Below, one piece after another: positions 17,524-28,400 of a stretch of DNA of 64,000 nucleotides. Origin of the DNA: Eubacteriales bacterium (GTDB lineage Bacteria > Bacillota > Clostridia > Lachnospirales > Lachnospiraceae); the NCBI GenBank assembly GCA_030524745.1, contig JAUNGC010000009.1, positions 1 through 64,000 of the forward strand, in the 5' to 3' direction. Every line of letters starts with the position of its first letter. The first letter of the stretch is position 1. The position numbers and the translations under genes were made by a program. Under the pieces are notes generated by a model. That model saw only the letters and a program-made list of their open reading frames with translations. It did no database searches and was not told where the DNA came from.

Positions 17524-20166
17524 TTAAAGTTTCTTCCCTGCGGAAGCGGCATAGGGAACCGCCCCTTCATAAACCGAGCATTGCAGAATAATATTCAGAA
17601 TACGCTTTGCACAGGCCTGTAGATCGCCCAGCGTGATCGGGCAGCGGACGCTTCCTTCCTCCGCGCCTACGGAACGGATAATCTCTTCCAGATCCGCATA
17701 ACTGCCCGGCATGGTCAGGTCGTTTCCCGCCCTGATGCATCCCGCCGTGCTGGAACTGCCATACGCGAAACTCTTTCCGGGTTCCATCTCAATGCTTCCG
17801 GTCGTTCCCCAGTCGGTCATGACCAGTCCTTCAAACCCCCACTCCTGTCTGGCAATCGCGGTCAGCAGGTCATAGCTGTTGGCCGTATGAACGCCGTTAA
17901 TCAGGTTATAGGAAGTCATAATGGACATGGGCTGGGCTTCTTTCACCGCGATTTCAAAGCCTTTGAGGTAAATCTCCCGCGCCGCCCTTTCTCCTACATG
18001 GGCATTGGTATGCATCCGGTTATCCTCCTGGTTGTTGAAGGCGAAATGCTTGATCGTAGTGCCCACGCCGGGATGCTTCTGCACGCCCAGCGTATCCGCC
18101 GCCGCGCACATGCCCGCCACCAGCGGATCTTCGGAATAATATTCAAAGTTGCGCCCGCAGAGCGGATTTCTGTGAATATTCATGCCGGGAGCCAGCCACA
18201 GACTGACGCCGAACTCCGTCATTTCCTCACCCACAATATCGCCCGCCTCTTCGATCGCTTCCACATCCCAGGTCTGGGCCAGCAGCGTCGCAATCGGGAT
18301 CGCCGTACAATATTGATAATAGGTTACGGCATCTTCCGGAATCTCCGGTTTTTGGGCAGGTCCCGTAAAAATTTCCATGCCCGGAATCGGCGCTTCTCCA
18401 AATCCCGGAATCATATTGCCGTTTTGGTCCGCCATAAAACTTTTACATAAACGCAATCCCGCCGGTCCGTCTGCCAGTACGATATTGCGGATATTACGGT
18501 CCTCGATCATCCGCGAAGTGGTATCTCCCGCCGCTCCGGGACACAGAGCCGAAGCCGAACCGATTACGGATTCCCCGCCGAAGCCGCCTCTTGCGGTGCC
18601 GACGCACAGTTCCGCCATTTCCTCAACCGACAATTGACCGACCAGGTCATCCAGCGAAGCCCGACCCGCTCTGACATCGTCCATTGTAATCACGACATCC
18701 GTCTTCTTTTGCAAAATTTCTTCATTTCCAACCCGGTATTCGGCCACATGGCAGGGGATTTTGGCGGCGTTGACCGACAGCTTTACTGCCGTTTCCTTTT
18801 CCTTTGCTTCGCCTTCGTAAGAATAGGGAACAACGCCTTTTGCGGACAATAATTTCATCTCGCAATCCAAAGTCAGACGGTTGCCAAGCTTCTCCGTCAC
18901 CGCTTCCTGCTCCAGCGCGATTGCCGCCGCAATATGGGTATTGCGGGAACTTGTGCCGACTCTGATATAATAGGTTCCCGCCTCCAGCACATAGGCGGCG
19001 CGTTCTTCATCATAAGACGCCATGCGCTTAAGCGGCCAGGAAATGTGCAGGCTCTGCGCCTCTTTGGGCGCCAGTTCTTTCGTTTTTGCATAAGCGGCCA
19101 GTTCCTGATAAGGCTTTTCCAGACGTCCCTGCGGCGCGGAATAGTAAACCTGTACCACTTCCCGCCCCGCATAGGTATCTCCGGTATTCTTCACGGTCAC
19201 CTTCACGGTTACGTTCTGTTCATCCGCAAAAACGCTCTCCGTTTTCACTTCGAAGTTCGTATAGGAAGAGCCGTAACCGAAGGGATACGCCGGCGTCACA
19301 TTAAAGGTATCAAAATAACGGTATCCGACATAAATGCCCTCTTCATAATACTCGTCATTCACATTTCCGTTCATATGGCCAAACGTCAGCGCGCCCGGAT
19401 AATCGCCGTAACTGCGCGCCCAGGTGGAAGCCAGATGGCCGCTGGGATTTACCTTTCCGGTCAATACATCGGCAAGCGCCAGCCCGGAAATATTTCCCGC
19501 CTGGCTCATCAGCAGTATGGCGTCAATCCCCTTTGTTTCGCGCAGAAATCCTGTATCGATGACACCGCCCACATTCAACACCACAATCACATGCTCATAA
19601 CTTTGAGCAACCGCTGTAATCGCTTCTTTTTCCTCCTCGGAGAGTTCATAATCTCCTGCGACGGGTCTTCTGTCTTTTCCTTCGCCGGAATTACGGGCAA
19701 GCACATAAACAGCGGTGTCCGTATCGGACGCTTCGATATCTTCCTGCGTCACACAAACCACAGGCGGCTCCTGAAAGGGAGAAGAAAAAATGCGCATAAT
19801 GGCACCCCGCCCTTCTTTTTCGAAAGCTTCCTTCAATTCCGCAAAATAAGCGTTCCTTGCCTCTTCCACCGCTTTATCATAGCGGTCCATCCATCCTTTC
19901 GTTGTAATCGCAAATCCGGCGGCCTCCAAGCCCTGTTCTGCGTTGATTACCTGACGGCTGTTGACGTCGCCGGAGCCTGTCCCGCCCTTTACGGTAAGCC
20001 TGGCGCCATTTCCGAACAGCGCGAGATTCCCGCAGGCTTTCAGCGGAAGCGCGCCGTTGTTTTCCAGAAGCACCATCCCCTGTGCGGCAATCTTGCGGGA
20101 GCGCCCCATATTTCTCTTTTCCCGATCGCTGATTTCGGGAGTGGTTGCAGCAAATAATTTTGGCAT
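17524..20166 (-). CDS. GH3 beta-glycosidase with swapped domain order
   Basis: A cytoplasmic glycoside hydrolase of 880 residues with no signal peptide. The order is permuted relative to common GH3 enzymes. The C-terminal-type alpha/beta sandwich comes first (from 'GMVLLENNGALPL'), a fibronectin-III-like domain follows ('VTVKVTVKNTGDTYAGREVVQVYY'), and the TIM barrel is last. The barrel carries the nucleophile Asp near residue 785 in 'LVMTDWG' and the 'GRNFEYYSEDP' and 'KHFAFNNQE' motifs. Such permuted GH3 enzymes are known in Clostridia. I chose the ATG at 20166 with GGAGAG upstream; an ATG at 20181 or a TTG at 20190 is possible. It probably trims oligosaccharides released by the GH53 enzyme. 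Confidence 0.9.
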   Translation of the reverse strand: MPKLFAATTPEISDREKRNMGRSRKIAAQGMVLLENNGALPLKACGNLALFGNGARLTVKGGTGSGDVNSRQVINAEQGLEAAGFAITTKGWMDRYDKAVEEARNAYFAELKEAFEKEGRGAIMRIFSSPFQEPPVVCVTQEDIEASDTDTAVYVLARNSGEGKDRRPVAGDYELSEEEKEAITAVAQSYEHVIVVLNVGGVIDTGFLRETKGIDAILLMSQAGNISGLALADVLTGKVNPSGHLASTWARSYGDYPGALTFGHMNGNVNDEYYEEGIYVGYRYFDTFNVTPAYPFGYGSSYTNFEVKTESVFADEQNVTVKVTVKNTGDTYAGREVVQVYYSAPQGRLEKPYQELAAYAKTKELAPKEAQSLHISWPLKRMASYDEERAAYVLEAGTYYIRVGTSSRNTHIAAAIALEQEAVTEKLGNRLTLDCEMKLLSAKGVVPYSYEGEAKEKETAVKLSVNAAKIPCHVAEYRVGNEEILQKKTDVVITMDDVRAGRASLDDLVGQLSVEEMAELCVGTARGGFGGESVIGSASALCPGAAGDTTSRMIEDRNIRNIVLADGPAGLRLCKSFMADQNGNMIPGFGEAPIPGMEIFTGPAQKPEIPEDAVTYYQYCTAIPIATLLAQTWDVEAIEEAGDIVGEEMTEFGVSLWLAPGMNIHRNPLCGRNFEYYSEDPLVAGMCAAADTLGVQKHPGVGTTIKHFAFNNQEDNRMHTNAHVGERAAREIYLKGFEIAVKEAQPMSIMTSYNLINGVHTANSYDLLTAIARQEWGFEGLVMTDWGTTGSIEMEPGKSFAYGSSSTAGCIRAGNDLTMPGSYADLEEIIRSVGAEEGSVRCPITLGDLQACAKRILNIILQCSVYEGAVPYAASAGKKL

Positions 20167-20272
20167 CTGTTTTCTCTCCATACATATCAAACTACTTTCG
20201 TCCGCCCCGTTCCCCCAAAAGCGGCCTGCGTCAAAACCGGCGCACTGCGCACGGCGGACCGATATCCTCTAC

Positions 20273-20302
20273 AGTATAACACCAATCTCATATCAGCGCC
20301 AA
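20273..20302 (-). promoter_or_regulatory. Possible promoter of the GH3 gene
   Basis: Minus strand TTGGCG (20302-20297), 18-base spacer, TATACT (20278-20273). The -35 falls inside the end of the AEC gene and the leader is about 100 bases. Weak evidence. Confidence 0.4.
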
Positions 20303-21232
20303 CGTTTTCAGAAGAAACAACCACGCCGTCAGCGTAAAAGCGCTCAACAGCGTGGTCAGCATGACCACACTGGAAGTCAGCGTGCCCTCATGTCCCATAT
20401 TTTTCGCCATAATAAAACAACTCACGGTCGTTGCAGAACCCAGCATCACCAGTATTGCGACCAGCTTTTCCTCTCTGAACCCCATATGTACCGCCACAGG
20501 CAGAAAAACAGCCGCCAGAACCACAAGTTTGATCACGGCTGCCGATGTAGCGGGTTTCAAATACCCGGCCGCCTGCTTCCACTCAAAGGATGCGCCCATC
20601 GCCATCAGGCCAAGCGGCGTCGCCAGAACCGCCACATTTTTCACGGTCTTTTCCAGAATGACCGGCATAGGGACTTTTAAGAGCGACCAGATCATGCCCG
20701 CGGCAATCCCTAAAATGATCGGATTCGTGAGAATCCCTTTCAGCGTATCCCGCACGGTCTTTCCATTTAGCCGTTCCCGGTCCGGTTTCATGACGGAGAG
20801 CACCACTACGGCCATCACATTATAAAGCGGCACCGTTCCGATAATCATCAGCGGAGCCATTCCGGAATTCCCGTAAATGTTCTGAATAAACGCGATCCCC
20901 AGAATGGCGGCGCTGCTCCGATAAGACGCCTGAACGAACTCTCCCTGTATGCTTCTGTTTTTCAGCAGACAGGATACAAGCCACACCAGGAGAATACTGA
21001 CCAGCGTCGCCAGAAAGCAAAACAGCACAAAGCGGGTATCCCATACCTCAAAAAAATCCACCGTCGCCAGATCCTCAAACAGCAGAACCGGCAGCGCCGC
21101 CTGAAACACGAATTTATTCATCCTGCTGACGAACCGGTCGTCCATCAGACCAACTTTTTTAAAAAACCACCCCAGAATCATTGTCAGAAAAATGGGGACC
21201 GTGGCGTTCAGACTGAAAATCAGATTCTCCAT
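20288..21232 (-). CDS. AEC-family (auxin efflux carrier type) transporter
   Basis: An inner-membrane protein of 314 residues with about ten hydrophobic segments in two five-helix halves, the pattern of the AEC family. Recognisable elements are 'VPIFLTMILGWFFKKVGLM' at the start, a mid-protein 'TNPIILGIAAGMIWSLL', and the conserved late segment 'LGSATTVSCFIMAKNMG'. Family members carry malate, other organic acids or amino-acid-like solutes; the substrate cannot be read from the sequence. The gene is on the same strand as the GH3 gene with a 120-base gap, so co-transcription is uncertain. Confidence 0.85.
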   Translation of the reverse strand: MENLIFSLNATVPIFLTMILGWFFKKVGLMDDRFVSRMNKFVFQAALPVLLFEDLATVDFFEVWDTRFVLFCFLATLVSILLVWLVSCLLKNRSIQGEFVQASYRSSAAILGIAFIQNIYGNSGMAPLMIIGTVPLYNVMAVVVLSVMKPDRERLNGKTVRDTLKGILTNPIILGIAAGMIWSLLKVPMPVILEKTVKNVAVLATPLGLMAMGASFEWKQAAGYLKPATSAAVIKLVVLAAVFLPVAVHMGFREEKLVAILVMLGSATTVSCFIMAKNMGHEGTLTSSVVMLTTLLSAFTLTAWLFLLKTLALI

Positions 21233-21381
21233 GACGCATTACTCCCTTCAGACCTCCTGCATACGCAAGGTCCTTTCATAATATCTTTACTTTACCACGA
21301 AGCGTTTTTTTCATCAATCTCTATATCGCCTTTTTGAATACTGTCCATCTTCTGGCGCCGCAATGATTTCCATATACTCCC

Positions 21382-21420
21382 AAAAAACCCTCCAGCCTTA
21401 AGAACAGGCAAGAGGGTTTT
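21382..21420 (-). terminator. Terminator beyond the sugar-binding protein remnant
   Basis: GAGGGTTTT (21412-21420) pairs with AAAACCCTC (21384-21392), with an inner GCCT/AGGC pair in the loop and six T residues on the minus strand. It is the surviving terminator of the deleted transporter unit. Confidence 0.75.
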
Positions 21421-21438
21421 CCTTTATTTGCAAAACGC

Positions 21439-21696
21439 TTATTTACTTAAAAATTCATCAACCTGCGCCTGCGCAGCTTCCACGATCCGGTCGAAGCCCG
21501 CCGCTCTCATTTTCTCCATCATAGCGGGAACTTCCGTAACAGGGTCCTTTGTTCCCGTCAGAATTTCGCTCTTATAACGGTTATAAATTTCCGTACAATT
21601 TGCAAGTTCATCTGCGACTTCAGAAGAGTCAAAGGTAAAGCCCAGTAAAACCGAAAGACTTGCATTTTCATTCAGTTCCTTCACTTCCTCCCATTT
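21439..21696 (-). pseudogene. 3' fragment of an ABC sugar-binding protein gene (DUF3502-type)
   Basis: The ~85 translated residues match the extreme C-terminus of LipO-like extracellular solute-binding proteins. They include 'LGFTFDSSEVADELANCT', then 'YKSEILTGTKDPV' and a closing amphipathic helix ending 'QVDEFLSK'. A whole protein would be about 500 residues with a lipoprotein signal. Homology appears to begin near 21696 ('WEEVKELNENA') and upstream the same frame turns into unrelated sequence. The only start available is a GTG at 21684. The fragment keeps its stop codon and terminator. It meets a ROK fragment head to head. Confidence 0.75.
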
Positions 21697-21698
21697 CC

Positions 21699-21959
21699 TA
21701 CGCGCTCTGTAACCTGATCTGTCTGGTCCACCCCAGGGAAATTATCCTCGGCGGCAATGCGTATCAATTAGGCGACGTTTTTTTGACGATCCTGAAAGAA
21801 AAGCTTTCGCAAAGAGGTTTTCGCAGGATGATGGAACCGCTCACTCTGCGTTACAGCGTCCAGGGACCTGACGCCTGCTACATCGGCGCCATGAAATATT
21901 TCTTCGACCAATATTATAATTTTTCTGTCGATGAAAAAGGCAGTTTTCACATCGGATAA
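21699..21959 (+). pseudogene. 3' fragment of a ROK-family regulator/kinase gene
   Basis: About 86 residues match the C-terminus of ROK-family repressors or sugar kinases: 'ALCNLICLVHPREIILGG' followed by a helix and 'GPDACYIGAMKYFFDQY'. An intact ROK repressor is roughly 380-400 residues, so at least three quarters is missing, including HTH, zinc-binding and catalytic parts. Sequence before about 21699 does not fit the family. The fragment retains its stop codon and a strong terminator. With the adjacent sugar-binding protein fragment it marks one deletion that removed both 5' ends and whatever lay between. Confidence 0.75.
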
Positions 21960-21969
21960 CAACAGGGCG

Positions 21970-22017
21970 GGCGGAATCTGAATGATGTCCCATCACTCAT
22001 TCAGATTCCGCCTTTTT
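21970..22017 (+). terminator. Terminator after the ROK remnant and at the atp operon 3' end
   Basis: A perfect 16-base-pair stem (21970-21985 with 21997-22012) and five T residues on the plus strand. The right arm includes the last codons of atpC, so the hairpin may also define the 3' end of the atp transcript, though the minus strand lacks a T-tract. Confidence 0.85.
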
Positions 22018-22405
22018 CTTTCAGCCGCGCTATCGCCCGTGCCAGCGCCGCTTTGGACTGATGATATTCCTGAAGGCTCTGTTTTTGACGAAGCTGCTCC
22101 TGCGCTCTTTCTTTCGCCGCCAGCGCTCTTTTTTCGTCGATCTCCTCCGGCAGTTCGGCAAATTCCGTCAGGACGGTCATGCGGTTATTGATAAACTGCA
22201 TGACGCCCCTTCCGATCACCGCATGCGTCCAGCTTTCATCCTCCTTCTGTATCCGAATCTGTCCGACTTCCACCGCCGCCACAATGTCGCCGTGATTCGC
22301 CATAATGCCGATCTGTCCGTCCTGGGCCGGCAGAATTGCCATGACGCACTTTCCGTCATAAAACACTTTATCGCTGGCAAGTACCAGCAGATGAAAAGAT
22401 TTCAT
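22001..22405 (-). CDS. atpC: ATP synthase F1 epsilon subunit
   Basis: Part of the central stalk of F1, and able to inhibit rotation in the hydrolysis direction. The 134-residue product has the N-terminal beta-sandwich ('FHLLVLASDKVFYDG', 'LPAQDGQIGIMANHGD') and a C-terminal two-helix hairpin rich in Ala, Glu, Arg and Lys ('AKERAQEQLRQK'), both of normal size. It is the last gene of the atp operon, 14 bases after atpD. Its final codons form one arm of a strong hairpin. Confidence 0.95.
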   Translation of the reverse strand: MKSFHLLVLASDKVFYDGKCVMAILPAQDGQIGIMANHGDIVAAVEVGQIRIQKEDESWTHAVIGRGVMQFINNRMTVLTEFAELPEEIDEKRALAAKERAQEQLRQKQSLQEYHQSKAALARAIARLKEKGGI

Positions 22406-22419
22406 ATGCCTGCCGCCTC

Positions 22420-24716
<2,297 letters not shown>

Positions 24717-24743
24717 TTTTCATTCCCCGCTTTCTGTTTTCCT

Positions 24744-26777
24744 TTATTCCCGGGAACCTTTTCCCTGCCAGCTTTCGTAAAATTCCGACGCCGCGCGCGC
24801 AATCCGCTCCTGCGTCTCTTCGGTCAACCGCTTTGTCTCCGCAATCTCCCGCAAGATTTCAGGATATCTGTCCGCAAACCATGCAAGCAACGCGCCCTGA
24901 TATTCCTTGATGCGTCCGCACTCCACCGGCAGAAAATGTTTTTTTACCGCCAGCGTCAGGGTCACCACCTGCTCCGCCATGCTCATGGGATGTTCCAGCG
25001 GCTGCTTTAACAGTTCCATCAGCCCGCCGCCGTAAGCTAACTGCTCTTTGGTAGCTTCGTCCAGATCGGAGGAAAACTGTGTGAAAACCTGCATTTCCCG
25101 GTACTGCGCCAGATCGATACGAATGCTCCCGGCCGCCTTTTTCATCGCCTTCGTCTGAGCCGCGCCTCCCACACGGGACACGGACAGTCCGACGTTTACG
25201 GCAGGACGCATTCCGGCAAAGAACAGATCGCTTTCCAGAAAAATCTGCCCGTCGGTAATGGAAATCACATTCGTCGGAATATAAGCCGACACGTCGCCCG
25301 CCTGGGTTTCTATGATCGGCAGCGCCGTGATGGAGCCGCCGCCGTTTTCCTCATTCAGGCGGCAGGAACGCTCCAGAAGTCTGGAATGCAGATAAAAAAC
25401 GTCGCCCGGATAAGCCTCGCGGCCAGGAGAACGTTCCAGCAAAAGCGACAGCGCCCGATAGGCCACCGCATGCTTGGATAAATCATCGTAAACGATCAGC
25501 ACATCCTTCCCCTGATACATAAAATACTCCGCTATCGCGGTTCCCGCATAAGGCGCAATGTACTGCAATGACGCCGGTTCGCTGGCGGTCGCGCACAAAA
25601 CGCAGGTATAGGAAAGGGCATCGTTTTTTTTGAGCGTGTTGACCAGTTTGGCAACGGTGGATTCCTTCTGTCCGATCGCCACATAAATGCAGATCACGCC
25701 TTTTCCCTTCTGATTCAGAATGGTGTCAAGGGCAATGGAGGTCTTACCCGTCTGTCTGTCCCCGATGATTAATTCTCTCTGTCCGCGTCCTATGGGGAAC
25801 ATGGAATCGATGGCCAGAATACCGGTTTCAAGAGGCTCGCTGACCGACTTTCGCGCCACAATTCCCGGCGCTTTTTCCTCAATCGGCCGGTAGTCCGCCG
25901 CAATGATCTCGCCCATCCCGTCGATCGGCTCGCCCAGCGCATTCACCACTCTGCCCAGATATCCTTCGCCCACGCCGATTCCGGCCCTTTTTCCGGTGCG
26001 CATCACGCGGCTGCCTTCTTTTAATTCGCCCTCGCGTCCGAACAAAATACAGCCCACTTCGTCCCGCCTGATATCCTGCACCATGCCCTTCAGTCCCGTA
26101 TCGAACAAAAGAATTTCTCCATATTCCGCATGATCCACGCCGTCAATGTTGGCGATTCCGTCGCCCACATAATTGACAAAGCCCACTTCTCTGCCCGCCG
26201 CGCTCGCATCGAAGTCCTCAATTTCCTCTTTCAGAATCGAAATGATCTCTCCGGAACTGTCTGCCGCTTTCTTCGCAGCCGCTTTCAGGCGGTCATCTAA
26301 CTGACGCAGCTTCTCCTTCGTGCTCCAGTCATATTCCGTTGTTCCGACCTGCAGCTTAAAACCGCCGCCCAGCGATAAGTCCTGTTTTTGCACAAGACTG
26401 ATTTTCTCCGCATGACAGTTGTTCTGTATAAAAGTACGGATTCCCGCCAGTTGTTCTTCATCCGGAGGGGTGACATACGTCAGGACGGCCTCCAAAACAT
26501 CCGCCTTTTTCGGTTCCCGTCTGCGCAGGCAGTCCACGATCAGGTTCCATTTTTCCACGTCCTGATTGTCGCACAAAATCTTTAAAAAATCCCGGATTTC
26601 TCCCGGAAACACTTTTTCTATGATGGTATGCTTGCGGGAAAGGGAAACGGACGGATCCGCAAATGTCCCTGTAAGCTGCGGGACCGCTTCAAAGATATCG
26701 CCGCTTTGTTCTACGGCCTCTTTGGAAACGCCCATTCCCAAAAGCATTTCTGCATATTTTTCCGCTGTCTCTCTCAC
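24744..26777 (-). CDS. Fused ATP synthase delta-alpha subunit
   Basis: One uninterrupted 677-residue frame carries two subunits normally made separately. Residues 1 to ~166 are a delta/OSCP subunit: '[10 protein letters not shown]' helix bundle and the terminal beta domain '[25 protein letters not shown]'. From ~175 comes a complete alpha subunit: '[15 protein letters not shown]', '[11 protein letters not shown]', Walker A 'GDRQTGKT' (339-346) and the arginine-finger segment 'VSRVGGAAQ'. The linker is only about ten residues (AAAKKAADS). There is no in-frame Met between residue 15 and the alpha start, and the only GTG (Val129) has a poorly spaced GGAG. Alpha is normally present three times and delta once per F1, so the fusion raises a stoichiometry question. 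It lies in the correct operon place for atpH-atpA. Confidence 0.93.
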   Translation of the reverse strand: MRETAEKYAEMLLGMGVSKEAVEQSGDIFEAVPQLTGTFADPSVSLSRKHTIIEKVFPGEIRDFLKILCDNQDVEKWNLIVDCLRRREPKKADVLEAVLTYVTPPDEEQLAGIRTFIQNNCHAEKISLVQKQDLSLGGGFKLQVGTTEYDWSTKEKLRQLDDRLKAAAKKAADSSGEIISILKEEIEDFDASAAGREVGFVNYVGDGIANIDGVDHAEYGEILLFDTGLKGMVQDIRRDEVGCILFGREGELKEGSRVMRTGKRAGIGVGEGYLGRVVNALGEPIDGMGEIIAADYRPIEEKAPGIVARKSVSEPLETGILAIDSMFPIGRGQRELIIGDRQTGKTSIALDTILNQKGKGVICIYVAIGQKESTVAKLVNTLKKNDALSYTCVLCATASEPASLQYIAPYAGTAIAEYFMYQGKDVLIVYDDLSKHAVAYRALSLLLERSPGREAYPGDVFYLHSRLLERSCRLNEENGGGSITALPIIETQAGDVSAYIPTNVISITDGQIFLESDLFFAGMRPAVNVGLSVSRVGGAAQTKAMKKAAGSIRIDLAQYREMQVFTQFSSDLDEATKEQLAYGGGLMELLKQPLEHPMSMAEQVVTLTLAVKKHFLPVECGRIKEYQGALLAWFADRYPEILREIAETKRLTEETQERIARAASEFYESWQGKGSRE

Positions 26778-26793
26778 TTATTTCACCTGCTTT

Positions 26794-27309
26794 TCATACA
26801 TGATAGCCGTTTTTATTCCCTTCTTCGGGCGTCGAAACTTTCTTCAGAAACGCATCATAGGCAGCTTTATCAGACGCTTCTCCCTGCGCTTCCGTCACGA
26901 TTCTGGCAGCAGCCGCCACGGCAAGGCCGGCGATCTGGGCCTGCGCCTGCCGCAGCGTCTTTTCATATTCCTCCTGTCCCGCTTTTTTCGCTTCCGCAAC
27001 GATCTTTTGAGCCTTTGCATCCGCTTCCGACAGGATTTTGTCATATTCATTCCGCGCCTGGGCCTGCGCCTCTAGGATTTTCTCCTGTTGCAGCTTTTTC
27101 GCGTCCGCCAGACAGCCTTCATATTCCGTTTTTAACTGCTCCGCTTCTTTTTGGGCCGTATCCGCCTTGGAAAACTGCTGTTCAATCAACTGCCGGCGTT
27201 TTTCGATCACATTCAGCATCGGTTTATAGAGAAATATTTTCATCAGGAACAGCAAAACCAACAGGTTGAGCACAGTGAGAAGCAGATTCACAGGACTTAA
27301 ATTCAGCAC
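26794..27309 (-). CDS. atpF: ATP synthase Fo b subunit
   Basis: The peripheral-stalk subunit, 171 residues. It has one N-terminal membrane helix ('LLLTVLNLLVLLFLMKIFLY', residues ~9-28) and a long charged coiled coil rich in Ala, Glu, Lys and Gln. The C-terminal ~45 residues, normally the delta-binding part, are intact ('AQIAGLAVAAAARIV'). It is followed after 16 bases by the delta-alpha gene. A dimer of b would contact one delta domain; how it deals with up to three tethered delta domains is not answered by the sequence. Confidence 0.94.
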   Translation of the reverse strand: MLNLSPVNLLLTVLNLLVLLFLMKIFLYKPMLNVIEKRRQLIEQQFSKADTAQKEAEQLKTEYEGCLADAKKLQQEKILEAQAQARNEYDKILSEADAKAQKIVAEAKKAGQEEYEKTLRQAQAQIAGLAVAAAARIVTEAQGEASDKAAYDAFLKKVSTPEEGNKNGYHV

Positions 27310-27331
27310 CTTATTTCCCCTGCCTTTCCTC

Positions 27332-27556
27332 TTATTTGAGCAAAATGATGACCAACAGAGCGATTACAAAACCGTAGATGGCCGTCGCCTCTGCCAGCGC
27401 GCACCCCAGCATCAGCGACTTTACAATTTTTCCTTCCGCTTCCGGCTGTCTTGCGATCGCCTCCACCGCTTTGGAAGTGGCGATACCGATGCCGATACCC
27501 GCTCCCACGCCTGTTAATACTGCGATTCCTGCTCCTATTGCGATTAATGTTGACAT
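27332..27556 (-). CDS. atpE: ATP synthase Fo c subunit (predicted H+ type)
   Basis: The rotor-ring proteolipid, 74 residues, two membrane helices joined by the 'ARQPEA' loop. The ion-carrying Glu is in 'LAEATAIYG'. Compared with the Na+-binding c subunit of Ilyobacter, the Gln of helix 1 is Ile (within '[10 protein letters not shown]') and the Ser after the Glu is Ala, so the Na+ ligands are missing and H+ coupling is predicted. I chose the ATG at 27556, 7 bases after AAAGGAG; a GTG at 27577 that overlaps atpB, or an ATG at 27562, are less likely. Confidence 0.95.
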   Translation of the reverse strand: MSTLIAIGAGIAVLTGVGAGIGIGIATSKAVEAIARQPEAEGKIVKSLMLGCALAEATAIYGFVIALLVIILLK

Positions 27557-27573
27557 ATCCATTCTCCTTTCTT

Positions 27574-28236
27574 TCACTCCACCGCCTCTTTGATGAACAA
27601 AGAGGTCAGAAATACAAATACATAAGCCTGAATCAGCCCGTCAAAAAGATCGAAGTACAGGCTGAAGGGAACCGGAACGACCGCCGGAACCACCTGCTTA
27701 ATCAGTTCCATGATGACAAAGGCTCCCAGCACATTTCCAAAAAGCCGCATGCACAGCGACAAAGGCCTGATCACCAGTTCCAGAATATTAAACGGCGTCA
27801 TGATTGCCACCGGCTGCGCAAAGCTTTTGAGCCATCCCTTCACGCCTTTTTCCCGGATGCCGGCAAATTCTATCAGCAGGATGCTCATGACCGCCAGCGC
27901 CACAGTGACCGTCAGATCCTTTGTTGGCGGTTTAAATCCGAACAGTCCGATAATATTTGCCACGCCGATGTACAAAAGAACCGTCATCAGATAAGGCACA
28001 TACCTGCCGCCCTTTTCGCCGACCATATCCTGCACCATGTTATGCAGGCCGCTCACGCCCGTTTCCAAAAGCAACTGTCCTTTTCCCGGATTTTCCACCT
28101 TCAGATTTTTGCTCACCAGAATGCTTATGAGCGTCAGCGCCAGCATAATGACCCATGTCACCGCCACGGATTCGGCAATTCCGATACTGCCGAAAACCGG
28201 AATGGTAAAAGCGGTTTCACAGTTGAGTTCCTCCAT
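27574..28236 (-). CDS. atpB: ATP synthase Fo a subunit
   Basis: The ion-channel stator subunit, 220 residues with about five to six membrane helices. The essential arginine is in '[15 protein letters not shown]', and the late helix '[16 protein letters not shown]' carries the conserved Gln and aromatic residues. The N-terminus begins directly with a membrane-proximal segment, as in other Firmicutes. It is the first gene of the operon; no atpI precedes it. Its promoter is shared in space with that of a divergent LysR gene. Confidence 0.95.
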   Translation of the reverse strand: MEELNCETAFTIPVFGSIGIAESVAVTWVIMLALTLISILVSKNLKVENPGKGQLLLETGVSGLHNMVQDMVGEKGGRYVPYLMTVLLYIGVANIIGLFGFKPPTKDLTVTVALAVMSILLIEFAGIREKGVKGWLKSFAQPVAIMTPFNILELVIRPLSLCMRLFGNVLGAFVIMELIKQVVPAVVPVPFSLYFDLFDGLIQAYVFVFLTSLFIKEAVE

Positions 28237-28333
28237 AAGCGCTTCTGTCAGTTTTTCCGTAAAATCACACCCTTTCCTGCGTATTCTGCCGCATCAGTCT
28301 ACGCTTTTTCTCTTGCTTTCTGAACCACAACCT

Positions 28334-28364
28334 ATTATACTCAAAGCATATTCATTTGTATAAT
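28334..28364. promoter_or_regulatory. Symmetric divergent promoter (atp operon / LysR gene)
   Basis: ATTATAC (28334-28340) and GTATAAT (28358-28364) form an inverted repeat with a 17-base centre. On each strand this reads TTATAC, 18-base spacer, TATAAT, so each -10 overlaps the -35 of the opposite promoter. Minus drives atpBEF...; plus drives the LysR gene. The same repeat could be a LysR-type operator. Confidence 0.65.
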
Positions 28365-28400
28365 TTATTTTATCGATGAAAATATAGAAAATTTGAATGG

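Noticed and set aside
18934-20157. A 407-residue plus-strand frame opposite the GH3 gene
   Set aside because: Shadow frame of a recognised enzyme gene, with no motif and unusual composition.
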